A stretch of DNA of 64,000 bases from an uncultured Elusimicrobiales bacterium (lineage in GTDB: Bacteria > Elusimicrobiota > Elusimicrobia > Elusimicrobiales > Elusimicrobiaceae), in assembly GCA_944324675.1 (NCBI GenBank), contig CALUXE010000002.1:168116-232115 (forward strand), in the 5' to 3' direction. Shown piece by piece: positions 1-9,069 of the stretch (positions within the stretch are counted from its first letter, which is position 1; every line of letters begins with the position of its first letter). The translations under genes were made by a program, and so were the position numbers. Below the pieces are notes generated by a model, which made no database searches, was not told the origin of the DNA, and was given only the letters and a program-made list of their open reading frames with translations.

Positions 1-24
1 AAAAAGGAAGAGGACGACAAGTAA
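1..24 (+). CDS. C-terminal end of an upstream gene (partial)
   Basis: The first 24 bases read in frame as KKEEDDK followed by TAA, and a strong hairpin terminator follows 17 bases later. This is what the charged tail of a plus-strand gene entering from the left would look like. Too short to identify; the call rests on the frame and the terminator. Confidence 0.4.
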   Translation, partial: KKEEDDK

Positions 25-41
25 GTTTTTCTTATCGACAA

Positions 42-70
42 AATCCCCCGTTTCTTCGGGGGATTTTTTG
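42..70. terminator. Bidirectional intrinsic terminator
   Basis: Perfect 9-bp stem (42-50 with 57-65), 6-base loop, followed by a T-run on the plus strand and a T-rich stretch on the minus strand. It can end the plus-strand gene entering the window and the minus-strand response regulator transcript. Confidence 0.85.
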
Positions 71-173
71 TTTCACGCAAAAACCATTGTTATTTGCCGT
101 TAAAAACAGATGCTTGGCGATAGAAAAACCGTTTGCGGGGCTCAGCATCCAGCATTGTGGCGGGCGTTTTATT

Positions 174-536
174 CTATATCGCCAGCTTTTGTATGGCCAA
201 AGTCAAATCGTCCATATCAAAGGGTTTATAGAGAATGTCGTCCGCGCCCGCCGCTTTGACTTCTTTATTCAGACTTTCCCTATGCATGGCGGTTATTACC
301 AATACTTTAATATCGGGATAAGCTTCCTTTAAACTTTTAAGTATATCCATGCCGGATTCGTCCGGGAAAAACATATCCAGCAGTATTAAATCGGGGATGA
401 AGCCGTCATTTAAGGATTTAAACAGCTCCTGCGAGCCTTGCGCCGTGGCCATAACGTCATAGCCTTCGCTGTTTAGAGCGTTCTGTATGGTAGTTCTTAG
501 TACGGCGGAATCGTCGACGATAATGATTTTTTTCAT
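174..536 (-). CDS. Single-domain CheY-like response regulator
   Basis: A 120-residue receiver domain with no output domain. Visible landmarks are the acidic pair D8-D9, the phosphoacceptor D54 in LLLDMFFP, T82, and K104 in the YKP turn, so all residues needed for phosphorylation are present. Stand-alone receivers of this kind act through protein contacts (chemotaxis, pilus motility, phosphorelay) rather than by binding DNA. It lies 15 nt downstream of the phosphohexomutase gene on the same strand and is probably co-transcribed with it. No histidine kinase lies in the window, so its partner is unknown. PilT at 31 kb is one possible client, but that is a guess. Confidence 0.9.
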   Translation of the reverse strand: MKKIIIVDDSAVLRTTIQNALNSEGYDVMATAQGSQELFKSLNDGFIPDLILLDMFFPDESGMDILKSLKEAYPDIKVLVITAMHRESLNKEVKAAGADDILYKPFDMDDLTLAIQKLAI

Positions 537-551
537 ATTTATTGTTAAAAA

Positions 552-1964
552 TTATTTAAAAGCGGAGGCCAGTTTCTCTCCGAAGTCCAAGAAGGCCTCG
601 GTCTGTTTTTTGTCGCCCGTTTCGCTGTAAAGCCTGAGTACGGGTTCCGTGCCCGAAGGACGGATAAGCAGCCATTCGTCATTGTCTAAAATTATTTTTA
701 AGCCGTCAAAGGTGTAGATTCCGGCAATGTGACGGCCCAATATTTTCTTGGGGAGTTTCTTTTTTAGTTTTTCGGCCATGGCCGTTTTATCTACTGCCTT
801 TGAAAGTTTGAAATCCCTTCTCTGATAACAGCTGGCGCCGTATTCCTTTTCTATTTCTTTGGCCAATTCGCTTAAAGCCATTTTTCTTGAGGCCATAATA
901 TCCATAATGAACATTGTTAAAGTCAGGCCGTCTCGCTCGGACATGAGGCCTTTCCAGCAATAACCGCCGGATTCTTCCGCCCCAAAGGCGATTTCTTCAA
1001 GGGCGGTGCGTTCGGATATATATTTAAAGCCTACGGGCACTTCTTCAAATTCCAAGCCGGCGGCTCTGGCTACGCGTTTATTCAAATAGCCCATAGAGAG
1101 ACACTGAAGCACCTTTCCTTTCGCTTTTTTCGTTTTTACCAAGTGGTTTAGCACTATGGCCGATACCATGCAGGGGCTTAAATATTTCCCTTTTTCGTCT
1201 ATGAGGGCGGTTCTGTCGCCGTCGCCGTCAAAGGCCGCGCCGAGAAGGCATTTGTTTTTGATAACAGTCTTTTTAAGTTCGCCCAAGCTGCTTTCTTTGG
1301 GTTCCGGTTTAATTCCGCCGAAGCAGGGATCGCGGCTGTCGTTTAAGGCCAAGACTCGTTTTTCGCCCAGCAGCTGCTCCATATATCCGGCGGCGCTGCC
1401 GTGCATATAGTCCACCGCTACTTTGCCTTTCAAAGAGGCGGCCTTTTTTATGTTGACTTTTGAGGCTATATATTTAAAATACAGTTTTTCCAGCCCCGAG
1501 GTGGCATCCACCTGATGGCCTGGAATATACAAAATCGATTTCTGGTCCAGCATTTCCTCTATTTCTTTTGTCAGTCTGCCGGAAATAGAACCGCCGTCCA
1601 CCTTTATTTTTATGCCGTTGTATTGCGAGGGATTGTGGCTGGCGGTTACCATAATGGCAATCCAAAATTTTGTATAAGACAACGCGCTCATCAAAGGGGT
1701 GGTTACCGGTTTGTCCAGAAGGATTACGTCTATTTTGTTCAGTTTTAGAATGCTGGCGATATCCGCGGCGAATTTATCGGATAGAAATCTTCTGTCGTAG
1801 CCTACCGCGGCGATATGTGTTTTATCGCCCAAATCCGAAGGGGCGTTGAGATTGATAAAATCTGCCAAAGCCTGCGCCATTCTCCTTACGTTTTCGAAAG
1901 TGAAATCCCAGGCTATGATTCCGCGCCAGCCGTCGGTCCCGAATTTTATGTCTGATATCGCCAT
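552..1964 (-). CDS. Phosphoglucomutase/phosphomannomutase family protein
   Basis: A 470-residue alpha-D-phosphohexomutase that interconverts hexose-1-phosphate and hexose-6-phosphate. The N-terminal FGTDGWRG, the phosphoserine loop TASHNP, the Mg-binding DGDGDR and the C-terminal phosphate-binding RPSGTEP are all visible. I take the ATG at 1964 because AGGAG sits 6 nt upstream; a TTG six codons earlier is open but has no ribosome site. Glucose- versus mannose-phosphate specificity cannot be read from sequence. With glgA (45 kb) and the GH57 branching enzyme (10 kb) it would feed glycogen synthesis, which favours glucose-1-phosphate as a product. Confidence 0.92.
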   Translation of the reverse strand: MAISDIKFGTDGWRGIIAWDFTFENVRRMAQALADFINLNAPSDLGDKTHIAAVGYDRRFLSDKFAADIASILKLNKIDVILLDKPVTTPLMSALSYTKFWIAIMVTASHNPSQYNGIKIKVDGGSISGRLTKEIEEMLDQKSILYIPGHQVDATSGLEKLYFKYIASKVNIKKAASLKGKVAVDYMHGSAAGYMEQLLGEKRVLALNDSRDPCFGGIKPEPKESSLGELKKTVIKNKCLLGAAFDGDGDRTALIDEKGKYLSPCMVSAIVLNHLVKTKKAKGKVLQCLSMGYLNKRVARAAGLEFEEVPVGFKYISERTALEEIAFGAEESGGYCWKGLMSERDGLTLTMFIMDIMASRKMALSELAKEIEKEYGASCYQRRDFKLSKAVDKTAMAEKLKKKLPKKILGRHIAGIYTFDGLKIILDNDEWLLIRPSGTEPVLRLYSETGDKKQTEAFLDFGEKLASAFK

Positions 1965-2060
1965 ACAATGCTCCTGTGCCAAAGAGTATTTGGTAATCGG
2001 CGGATAATACCGAAAACAAGTCGGGCTTTTGCTTTAACTGAAAAACGCCCTTATATCAAG

Positions 2061-2406
2061 TGGAGGCGGCGGGATTCGCACCCGCGTCCAAACATCCATA
2101 CAGCACGGTTCCTACAGGTTTAGCTTCGGCATAAAAACGCGCCCGCTTGCCCGAAGCCGCTGCTTGCGCGCTTGTTTAGTTTGTCTTAAGGCGGATTAGG
2201 CTAAACGAACCTTTCCGCCCGCATCCGGCTGATTTGACCATTATGCTCCGCCCGCCGGCGAAGAAGAGCAAACGGGTTTAGGCCGTAGCCCAAACGTTGT
2301 TGTTGTAGTTGTTGCCAACTAATTGTTTTGGCCCTATTTTAACCGGCCTGGCCAACCGGTACCTGCAACCGAACCTCAGAGACATCTGTCGAAACTGGTC
2401 GCCCCC
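2061..2406 (-). ncRNA. ssrA: Transfer-messenger RNA (tmRNA)
   Basis: The 5' end (GGGGGCG at 2406-2400, followed by the conserved ACCAGTTTCGACAG) pairs over 7 bp with CGCCTCC at the 3' end; the discriminator base A is at 2061. A T-arm with TGCGAATCC lies next to the 3' end. The 346-nt length and the internal reading frame fit a one-piece bacterial tmRNA. CCA is not encoded (the next bases are CTT) and must be added by the nucleotidyltransferase at 40.7 kb. It rescues ribosomes stalled on broken mRNA. Confidence 0.97.
2278..2316 (-). other. tmRNA tag-peptide reading frame
   Basis: TAGTT, matching the TAGTC that precedes the resume codon in E. coli tmRNA, is followed by GGC and an open frame encoding GNNYNNNVWATA and TAA. 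With the alanine carried by tmRNA the tag would be A-GNNYNNNVWATA. The Asn-rich body resembles other tags, but the end is ATA instead of the usual ALAA-type signal read by ClpXP and SspB. The resume codon is inferred by alignment from memory. Confidence 0.7.
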
Positions 2407-2425
2407 TAAAGCCGATTGTTTAACA

Positions 2426-2455
2426 AGGATAGCAAATTTGCTTACCCGCTTGCAA
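2426..2455 (-). promoter_or_regulatory. Promoter of the tmRNA gene
   Basis: On the minus strand TTGCAA (2455-2450), an 18-nt spacer and TATCCT (2431-2426) lie 19 nt upstream of the mature 5' end. This predicts a short 5' leader of roughly a dozen bases that RNase P would remove. Confidence 0.6.
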
Positions 2456-2561
2456 TATTCTTAAAAATATATTCGCGCGTATAACGCTTACGCATTTCAA
2501 GTTGTTGTTTTGAGGTGGCGGGGATTGTATCGCGGCGGGATTATCTTTTATCCGTTGAATT

Positions 2562-2588
2562 AAAAAGCCCCGTTTTGAGGGGCTTTTG
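2562..2588 (-). terminator. Intrinsic terminator of terC
   Basis: A 9-bp stem, AAAAGCCCC with GGGGCTTTT (2587-2579 with 2571-2563), begins 8 bases after the terC stop codon; the descending arm provides the U-run on the minus strand. Confidence 0.8.
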
Positions 2589-2595
2589 AATACTG

Positions 2596-3537
2596 TTAAC
2601 TTTGTTTTGCTTCCACTCGCTTTTTGCGTACTACGGAGGCCGCTATGGCTATGGCCAATATTATAACTATCACCAAAAGCGATAGAGCCGTGGGGAAGTG
2701 GTAGAAATGCGAAATAAGCATTTTTATGCCCACAAACACCAATACGGCCGCTATGCCGTATTTAAGATACTCAAATTTGCCCGCCATGCCCGCCAGCAGG
2801 AAGTAGAGCGATCTTAAGCCTATTATGGCGAAGATGTTTGAAGTATAAACGATAAAGGTGTCGTGGGTTATGGAAAGAACCGCGGGAATGGAATCTATCG
2901 CGAAGATTAAATCGGAAGTTTCTATAACCAATACGGTGGCGAAAAGCGGAGTGGCGAATAATTTGCCCGCGTCTTTTATAAAGAAATTTTCCCCGTGGTA
3001 ATTGTCTTTCATAGGCATAATTTTCTTTAAAGCTTTAAGCACGGGCATTTTGGAGGGGTCAAATTCCTCCTCTTTATGCGCCAGCATTTTAACGGCGGTG
3101 TAGATTAACAAAGCGCCGAAGATGTAAATCATAAATTTAAATTGGGTTATCAGCTGCACTCCTATAAAGATGAAGATAAACCTCATAATAACGGCGCCCA
3201 GAATACCCCAAATCAACACTTTGGGCTGATGCTCTGGCGGTACGGCGAAATAGGCGAAGATCATGATAAAAACGAACATATTGTCAATGGATAGCGAATA
3301 TTCTATCACATAGCCTGTAAAGAACTCCAAGGCTTTAGTCTGCCCTAAAGTAAGCCAAACGGCCGCGCCGAATAAAGCCGCGAGGGCGATCCAAGCCGCC
3401 ACCATGAGAGAAGCCTCTTTAATGCTAACCTTGCCGTGATGATGCTTCACCACTACAAGATCTACGAACAGGGCGATGGCTATCACCACCCAAAAAATAA
3501 CCCACATGAGGGAATGTATATCCATATGTATACCCAT
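2596..3537 (-). CDS. TerC/Alx family integral membrane protein
   Basis: About 313 residues with seven or more hydrophobic segments and the family signature around SLSIDNMFVFIMIF, where acidic residues lie inside membrane helices, plus a second intramembrane acidic segment near ETSDLIFAIDSIPAV. Family members are associated with tellurite resistance, manganese export and metal loading of exported proteins. I place the start at the ATG at 3537 because a TATAAT box lies 7 nt upstream, suggesting a leaderless message; an ATG four codons downstream (3525) is the alternative. A longer open frame to 3597 runs through promoter-like DNA and is rejected. Confidence 0.88.
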   Translation of the reverse strand: MGIHMDIHSLMWVIFWVVIAIALFVDLVVVKHHHGKVSIKEASLMVAAWIALAALFGAAVWLTLGQTKALEFFTGYVIEYSLSIDNMFVFIMIFAYFAVPPEHQPKVLIWGILGAVIMRFIFIFIGVQLITQFKFMIYIFGALLIYTAVKMLAHKEEEFDPSKMPVLKALKKIMPMKDNYHGENFFIKDAGKLFATPLFATVLVIETSDLIFAIDSIPAVLSITHDTFIVYTSNIFAIIGLRSLYFLLAGMAGKFEYLKYGIAAVLVFVGIKMLISHFYHFPTALSLLVIVIILAIAIAASVVRKKRVEAKQS

Positions 3538-3544
3538 ATAAACA

Positions 3545-3550
3545 ATTATA
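3545..3550 (-). promoter_or_regulatory. -10 box of terC, adjacent to the start codon
   Basis: TATAAT on the minus strand ends 7 nt before the ATG at 3537, so transcription should begin within one or two bases of it. No Shine-Dalgarno is present. No clear -35; a GC-rich dyad-like block (3557-3604) occupies that place. Confidence 0.5.
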
Positions 3551-3613
3551 TAAAATTGGCGGGCGGGCCTTCTCCGCGTGGGGGAACGGTGCCCCAAAAG
3601 GCTCGCAATTTGA

Positions 3614-3619
3614 TAAAAT
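3614..3619 (+). promoter_or_regulatory. -10 box of the birA-oad operon
   Basis: TAAAAT within GATAAAAT lies 9 nt before the birA ATG, predicting a leader of about 3 nt. No ribosome-binding site precedes the ATG. Confidence 0.5.
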
Positions 3620-3628
3620 AATTAAAAG

Positions 3629-4333
3629 ATGGCGATAATTTTCTTGGACAGCGTTACGTCAACAAATACATATTGCGGACGCAATATTGACAATCTTAAG
3701 CACTTTGATATAGTGCGCGCGCGCCGCCAGAACGAGGGGCGCGGGCGCAAACTGAGGAAATGGTCCTCCGAAGAGGGGGGGCTGTATTTCTCTTTGGTGT
3801 TAAAGGACGGCTTGGATAAGATAAAATCGCTTGGCCTGCTGACTCAGCTTATGGCGCTGGCGGTATGCAAGAGCGCGCGGGCGCATGGCGTTGAGGCGTA
3901 TATTAAATGGCCCAACGACGTTTTGGCGAAGGGGCTGAAGTTTTGCGGAATATTGAGCGAGGCTATCTTCGACGGTGAAAAGCTGAAGGCGGTAATTATA
4001 GGCACGGGCGTAAACCTAAGCCAAGATAAGATAAATTCCGAAAAGCCGTCTATTACTCTTAAGAGCCTCGGCGTGGATAAAAGCGCCGAAGAACTGCTTA
4101 AAGAGATAGTTGCAAACTTTACGGCGGATTTCGCCCTTTTAAAGGATTCGGGATTTGAGCCTTTAAGAGAGCGGTATAAGAAGAGTTTTTTGTATTTGGG
4201 CAAAGCCGTTACGATGCGGGTATTTGACGAGGAACTGCACGGCATCGCCGAAGACATAGACGAAGCCGGCCGATTGGTATTAAACGAAGGCGGCAAACGC
4301 CGCCTGATAGAAATCGGCGATATGGATTTTTAA
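3629..4333 (+). CDS. birA: Biotin--[biotin carboxyl carrier protein] ligase
   Basis: A 234-residue biotin protein ligase. It activates biotin with ATP and attaches it to a carrier lysine. The conserved GRGR loop (37-40), the following W-containing strand and the KWPNDV motif (93-98) are present, and the small C-terminal beta domain follows. There is no N-terminal helix-turn-helix, so it is a monofunctional ligase and not a biotin-operon repressor. It heads an operon with the oxaloacetate decarboxylase subunits, whose alpha chain carries the biotinyl domain and is the obvious substrate. It appears to be translated from a nearly leaderless message. Confidence 0.95.
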   Translation: MAIIFLDSVTSTNTYCGRNIDNLKHFDIVRARRQNEGRGRKLRKWSSEEGGLYFSLVLKDGLDKIKSLGLLTQLMALAVCKSARAHGVEAYIKWPNDVLAKGLKFCGILSEAIFDGEKLKAVIIGTGVNLSQDKINSEKPSITLKSLGVDKSAEELLKEIVANFTADFALLKDSGFEPLRERYKKSFLYLGKAVTMRVFDEELHGIAEDIDEAGRLVLNEGGKRRLIEIGDMDF

Positions 4334-4352
4334 TTAGCAAAGGAGAATATTT

Positions 4353-4595
4353 ATGGAAGGAAGCGTATTTGCCAAAAGCGTGGAGCTAATGGTAGTGGGA
4401 ATGGGAATGACTTTCATGTTCCTGATAATACTGGTATTTATAATGAAAGTGCTGGAATTTGCGGTAGAAGGGGTTTTAAACAAGTGGTTTCCGGTTAAGG
4501 AAACGGCGAGTTCGGCGCCTGCGTCAGTTAGCGTATCGGACGATAAAGTAAAGATAGCGATAGCCTTGGCCGCGGCCAAGAGCATGATGAAATAG
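4353..4595 (+). CDS. oadG: Oxaloacetate decarboxylase gamma subunit (OadG family)
   Basis: An 80-residue protein with one N-terminal transmembrane helix (about residues 8-32, GMGMTFMFLIILVFIMKVLE), a polar Ala/Ser linker and a short amphipathic C-terminus ending KSMMK. This is the layout of the gamma subunit, which anchors and assembles the alpha subunit on the membrane beta subunit. AGGAG lies ahead of the ATG. It sits directly upstream of oadA and oadB, an order that supports the call in spite of the low sequence conservation of this family. Confidence 0.88.
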   Translation: MEGSVFAKSVELMVVGMGMTFMFLIILVFIMKVLEFAVEGVLNKWFPVKETASSAPASVSVSDDKVKIAIALAAAKSMMK

Positions 4596-4630
4596 CAAGA
4601 TTTTAAAGAATAAAGGAGAAAAGATAAAGT

Positions 4631-6430
4631 ATGAAGAAGATTAAGTTTATGATTACCGCCTTTAGGGACGGTTTTCAATCGGTATACGGGGCGAGAGTTC
4701 TCTCAAAAGATTTTTTGCCCGCGGTGGAAGCCGCGAGAGAGGCGGGCATAAGACATATAGAATCGGGCGGCGGGGCTACTTTCCAATCTGCTTTTTTCTA
4801 CAATAACGAGAACGCCTATGATGTAATGGACGCGTTCCGCAAAGCCGCGGGCCCGGAAGCCAATCTTCAAACTTTAGCGCGCGGCGTGAATGTGGTGGGG
4901 TTGGATTCCCAGCCCAGCGATATAATCAAGCTGCATGCGGAAACCTTTAAAAAACACGGCGTTACCACAATAAGAAACTTTGACGCTTTAAACGATGTAA
5001 ATAACTTAATATACAGCGGCAAATGCATCAAAGAGGCCGGGCTTAAACACGAAGTGACGGTAACAATGATGTCTTTGGCGCCGGGTTGGGATAAACACGG
5101 GAATGTCCATACTCCGGAATTTTACGCCAAGACTTTGCAGAAAATTATAGATTCCGGCATTCCCTTTGACAGCGTAGCTTTCAAAGACGCTTCCGGTACA
5201 GCCACCCCTTCCACGGTAAGGGAAACGATAAAGCTCGCCAAAAAGATTTTGCCGCCTGAAGTTGAGGTCTGTTTCCACACCCACGAAACGGGCGGAAACG
5301 GCGCTACCTGCTGCTTGGCGGCCTTAGACGGCGGCGCGGACAGATTGGACCTTTCCATGGCGCCTGTATCGGGAGGCACCTGCCAAACCGATATTATAAC
5401 GATGTGGCACGCGCTTAGAGGATCGGACTACACTTTGGATATCGATATAGAAAAGATAAAGAAAGTGGAAGATGTCTTTAAAGACTGCATGAAAGATTAT
5501 TTCTTGCCGCCGGAGGCTATGAAAGTAGAGCCGACGATACCGTTCTCGCCTTTACCGGGCGGCGCGCTTACGGCCAATACGCAGATGCTCAGAGACAATG
5601 GCATAATGGATAAATATGACGAAATTTTCCAAGCGATGGGCGAAGCGGTAAGAAAAGGCGGCTTCGGCACTTCGGTAACTCCCGTAAGCCAATTTTACTT
5701 CCAACAGGCTTTCAACAATGTAATGTTTGGGCCTTGGAAGAAATTCGCCGAAGGCTACGGCAAGATGGTGCTTGGCTATTTCGGCAAGACGCCGGAACCG
5801 GCCGATCCGGAAGTGGTAAAATTGGCCAGCGAGCAGCTCGGTCTTGAGCCTACTAAGAAAACCGTCCTTGAAATCAATGACGCCAACCCCAAGAAAGGCG
5901 TCGCCCCCGCTAAGGCTTTGCTCGAGCAGAACAATTTGCCCATTACGGACGAAAATATCTTTATCGCCGCGGCTTGCGGACAGAAAGGCATAACCTTCCT
6001 TAAAGGCGAGGCTAAACTCGGCATCAGGAAAGTAGCTCCCAAGAAAGAAGGCTCATCTGCCGGCGCTTATACGGTAAGCGTAGGAGGGGAGAAGTTCGCG
6101 GTGGAACTTTCCGGCGGCAAAGCGATAGTCAACGGTACTTCCTATGATATAGACATTAAGGAAGGCATAGACGCTTCGGCCAAGAGCGAAAATAAAGCGG
6201 CGGCGGCATCTTCGGGCGCTAGCGTAGAGATAAAGGCCCCGCTTCCGGGCGCGGTGATGAGATTTTCCGCCCAAGAAGGCGCAGCCGTAAAGAAAGGGCA
6301 GACCATATTGGTTATGGAAGCCATGAAGATGGAAACGGAAATCAAAGCGCCCGCTGACGGTAAAATATCCTATAAGGTAAAAACCGGCGACCAAGTGCAA
6401 ACGGGCACTTTGTTGGCGGTGTTAGGTTAA
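4631..6430 (+). CDS. oadA: Oxaloacetate decarboxylase alpha subunit with C-terminal biotinyl domain
   Basis: A 599-residue carboxyltransferase plus biotin carrier. The TIM-barrel metal and carbamate sites are visible: D13 in FRDGFQS, K185 in VAFKDASGT, and H216/H218 in [16 protein letters not shown]-type conserved segment follows the barrel, then an Ala/Ser-rich flexible linker (about 510-530), then the biotinyl domain with K566 in AMKM. It moves CO2 from oxaloacetate to biotin; the beta subunit then releases CO2 and exports Na+. A related reading, a pyruvate carboxylase B-type chain, is unlikely because oadG and oadB flank it. Ribosome site AAAGGAGAAAAG. Confidence 0.96.
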   Translation: MKKIKFMITAFRDGFQSVYGARVLSKDFLPAVEAAREAGIRHIESGGGATFQSAFFYNNENAYDVMDAFRKAAGPEANLQTLARGVNVVGLDSQPSDIIKLHAETFKKHGVTTIRNFDALNDVNNLIYSGKCIKEAGLKHEVTVTMMSLAPGWDKHGNVHTPEFYAKTLQKIIDSGIPFDSVAFKDASGTATPSTVRETIKLAKKILPPEVEVCFHTHETGGNGATCCLAALDGGADRLDLSMAPVSGGTCQTDIITMWHALRGSDYTLDIDIEKIKKVEDVFKDCMKDYFLPPEAMKVEPTIPFSPLPGGALTANTQMLRDNGIMDKYDEIFQAMGEAVRKGGFGTSVTPVSQFYFQQAFNNVMFGPWKKFAEGYGKMVLGYFGKTPEPADPEVVKLASEQLGLEPTKKTVLEINDANPKKGVAPAKALLEQNNLPITDENIFIAAACGQKGITFLKGEAKLGIRKVAPKKEGSSAGAYTVSVGGEKFAVELSGGKAIVNGTSYDIDIKEGIDASAKSENKAAAASSGASVEIKAPLPGAVMRFSAQEGAAVKKGQTILVMEAMKMETEIKAPADGKISYKVKTGDQVQTGTLLAVLG

Positions 6431-6440
6431 GGAGAAGACA

Positions 6441-7634
6441 ATGGCAGAGATATTACAGTCTTTTTCGAACTTATGGCTGACGACGGGCCTTTACAATATA
6501 ACATTAGGCCAAGGCATAATGATAGCGATATGTCTGTTCATACTTTGGCTTGGCATCGTAAAGCAGTTTGAGCCTTTGCTTTTGATACCTATCGGTTTTG
6601 GCGGACTTTTGTCCAATATACCGGTAGCGGGCATAGCGGCTTTATCGGTAAGCACGGTTGACCCGAGCGGCGTAGTGACCACGGCCTTCGGCGGCTTTTT
6701 GGGGCAGGTATACGGGTTCGGCATAGAATCCGGCCTTTTCCCGCTGCTGATATTTATGGGGGTGGGCGCTATGACGGACTTTGGGCCGCTTATCGCCAAC
6801 CCGAGGACGGCTTTATTGGGCGCGGCGGCGCAGTTCGGCATATTCTTTACGATATTCGGCGCTTTGATGCTGGGCAACTTTATACCGGATTTGACCTTCT
6901 CGGTAAAAGAGGCGGCCTCAATCGGCATAATCGGCGGAGCCGACGGCCCTACGGCGATATTCTTGACGTCTAAATTGGCGCCGGAACTTTTGGGCGCGAT
7001 AGCGGTGGCGGCCTATTCCTATATGGCTTTGGTGCCGATAATACAGCCGCCGATAATGAAGCTTCTCACTACGGAAAAGGAAAGAAAGATAGAGATGAAG
7101 CAGCTCCGCCACGTATCTAAGAGGGAAAAGATACTTTTCCCGTTGGTGGTGCTTTTGCTTTGCGTCTGTTTTATACCCGACGCGACCCCGCTTATCGGTA
7201 TGTTGATGTTCGGCAACCTGATAAAGGAATGCGGCGTAACGGAAAGACTGAGCAAGACGGCCCAGAACGAGCTTATCAATATCGTTACGATACTTTTGGG
7301 TTTGGCGGTAGGTTCCAAATTGGCTTCGGAAAAGTTCCTGCAGTTTAAGACTATCGCCATAGTAATTTTGGGTTTGATAGCTTTCTGCGTGGGTACGGCT
7401 TCGGGCGTAATTTTGGCCAAGATAATGAATTTGTTCTCCAAGAACAAAATCAATCCGCTTATCGGTTCTGCCGGCGTATCGGCTGTGCCTATGGCGGCGC
7501 GCGTATCCAACAAAGTCGGGCAGGAATATAATCCCAGCAACTATCTGTTGATGCACGCGATGGGCCCCAACGTAGCGGGCGTAATAGGCTCTGCGGTAGT
7601 GGCAGGCATATTGCTGGCGATGCTGGGGAAATAA
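6441..7634 (+). CDS. oadB: Sodium-pumping oxaloacetate decarboxylase beta subunit
   Basis: A 397-residue polytopic membrane protein. The hallmark [12 protein letters not shown] (D168, matching the Na+-binding aspartate of the Klebsiella enzyme) lies between hydrophobic segments, and there are re-entrant-like Gly/Asn-rich stretches such as the one ending [11 protein letters not shown]. It decarboxylates carboxybiotin and couples this to Na+ export. It is the last gene of birA-oadG-oadA-oadB, 10 nt after oadA, and is followed by a strong terminator. The system would give a fermenting cell a Na+ gradient from oxaloacetate. Confidence 0.96.
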   Translation: MAEILQSFSNLWLTTGLYNITLGQGIMIAICLFILWLGIVKQFEPLLLIPIGFGGLLSNIPVAGIAALSVSTVDPSGVVTTAFGGFLGQVYGFGIESGLFPLLIFMGVGAMTDFGPLIANPRTALLGAAAQFGIFFTIFGALMLGNFIPDLTFSVKEAASIGIIGGADGPTAIFLTSKLAPELLGAIAVAAYSYMALVPIIQPPIMKLLTTEKERKIEMKQLRHVSKREKILFPLVVLLLCVCFIPDATPLIGMLMFGNLIKECGVTERLSKTAQNELINIVTILLGLAVGSKLASEKFLQFKTIAIVILGLIAFCVGTASGVILAKIMNLFSKNKINPLIGSAGVSAVPMAARVSNKVGQEYNPSNYLLMHAMGPNVAGVIGSAVVAGILLAMLGK

Positions 7635-7656
7635 AAGTTTATTTTTAATGCTTTTG

Positions 7657-7683
7657 GCCCCCGTGAAAACGGGGGCTTTTTAT
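7657..7683 (+). terminator. Intrinsic terminator of the oad operon
   Basis: GC-rich 8-bp stem (7657-7664 with 7669-7676) with a GAAA loop, followed by TTTTTATTT. Confidence 0.9.
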
Positions 7684-7798
7684 TTGCGTGTGGGCTATAA
7701 GCGCGGCTTTTGGGGGCGCGGGCGGATAATTTAAAGCCTTTTTTAAAGAAAACTCCTAAAAAACGGGGGTTTTAATATAAAAAAGTCTCCAAAAATGC

Positions 7799-7804
7799 TA
7801 TCAT
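7799..7804 (+). promoter_or_regulatory. -10 box of thrC
   Basis: TATCAT ends 9 nt before the thrC ATG, implying a leader of about 3 nt with no room for a Shine-Dalgarno site. Confidence 0.45.
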
Positions 7805-7813
7805 TTTATAGAT

Positions 7814-9055
7814 ATGAAAAAGATATTAAACTTACAGTGCGTCAACTGCGGAAAAGAATATAAGACGAGGGATTCGGACTATGTTTGCAATTCCTGCGGC
7901 GGCACGCTGGAAGTCAATTACGATTATAAGTTAATTAACAAACGTTTAGATTACGAGGTTTTGGAAAATAATACCTCGTACAATATGTGGCGCTATATAG
8001 ATCTTCTGCCGATAGACGATCACGATGATATACCGCCCGTGCAGCTGGGCTGGACTCCGCTTTATAAGGCAGATGAGCTTGCCGAGCGTTTGGGAATATC
8101 ACAGCTTTTTATCAAGGACGAAGGGCGCAACCCGACGGGCTCTATAAAGGACAGAGGCAGTGCCGTAGCCGTAGCCAGAGCTCTGGAAGTTGGGGCCAAG
8201 GTAATTACGGACGCTTCAAGCGGGAACGCGAGCGACTCTTTGGCCTGTTTGACTTCAAACCTAAAAATAAAGACGGTAATATTTGCGCCAAAGAATACTC
8301 CGGAACCGAAACTTGTACAGCTTTATATTTACGGTGCGGAAGTAATCAGGGTAGATGGTACTTATGACGAGGCTTTTGAGTTGTGCCGCAGCGCGAGCGA
8401 GAAGTTCGGTTGGTATAATCGCGCGGCGGGCTATAACCCGTACGCCCGTGAAGGGAAAAAAACTTGCGCCTTTGAAATTTGCGAGCAACTCCAGTGGGAA
8501 GCGCCGGACAAGGTAATAGTGGCCGCCGGAGACGGGACGATAGTCGCTGGAATGTGGCGCGGTTTTAAAGATTTTAACAAGCTGGGCATAATAGAAAAGA
8601 TGCCCCAGATGATAGCCGTTCAAGCGGAAGGGAGCGCGGCGATTACCAACGCTTGGAAGAACGGAACGGATTTAACGCCGGTGCAGGCCAATACGGTAGC
8701 CGACAGCATATCGGTAAATTATCCTAGGGACGGCTACTTGGCTTTACAGGCTTTAAAAGAATCAAACGGTATAGCTATAACGGTGAGCGACGCGGAAATA
8801 CTTACCGCTATACCCGAATTGGCCCGGGAAACGGGCGTATTCGCCGAGCCGGGCGGCGCGGCGACATATGCCGGCTTAAAGAAAATGGTGGCGCAGGGTT
8901 TGATCCACAAAGACGAATCGGTGGCTATTGTGGTTGGCGGAAACGGACTTAAAGACATTAGCGCCGCCGCCAAATCCATAGAGATTTCCCACGAATTGGT
9001 TAAGCCGTCATTAGAGGAAGTAATAAAATTGGGGATTTTAAAACCGGAAAATTAA
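7814..9055 (+). CDS. thrC: Threonine synthase
   Basis: A 413-residue PLP enzyme of fold type II. It begins with a zinc-ribbon-like segment (C9, C12, C25, C28), followed by the PLP lysine K112 in GSIKDRGS and the later glycine-rich phosphate-binding loops. It converts O-phosphohomoserine to threonine. The zinc-ribbon start and overall length match the bacterial/archaeal short threonine synthases. Cysteate synthase and other relatives share the fold, so substrate is inferred. It appears to lead a three-gene run with the DUF4912 and GH57 genes (14-nt and 2-nt gaps), an unexplained pairing of amino-acid and glycogen genes. Confidence 0.9.
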   Translation: MKKILNLQCVNCGKEYKTRDSDYVCNSCGGTLEVNYDYKLINKRLDYEVLENNTSYNMWRYIDLLPIDDHDDIPPVQLGWTPLYKADELAERLGISQLFIKDEGRNPTGSIKDRGSAVAVARALEVGAKVITDASSGNASDSLACLTSNLKIKTVIFAPKNTPEPKLVQLYIYGAEVIRVDGTYDEAFELCRSASEKFGWYNRAAGYNPYAREGKKTCAFEICEQLQWEAPDKVIVAAGDGTIVAGMWRGFKDFNKLGIIEKMPQMIAVQAEGSAAITNAWKNGTDLTPVQANTVADSISVNYPRDGYLALQALKESNGIAITVSDAEILTAIPELARETGVFAEPGGAATYAGLKKMVAQGLIHKDESVAIVVGGNGLKDISAAAKSIEISHELVKPSLEEVIKLGILKPEN

Positions 9056-9069
9056 GGGGAGAAAGACGT

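Noticed and set aside
3557..3604. Possible yybP-ykoY (manganese) riboswitch ahead of terC
   Set aside because: A GC-rich dyad-like block lies upstream of terC, but the conserved GGGGAGUA and the terminal GCGAGACC-type elements are absent, and the region is too short. The -10 box for terC also lies downstream of it, so it would not be transcribed.
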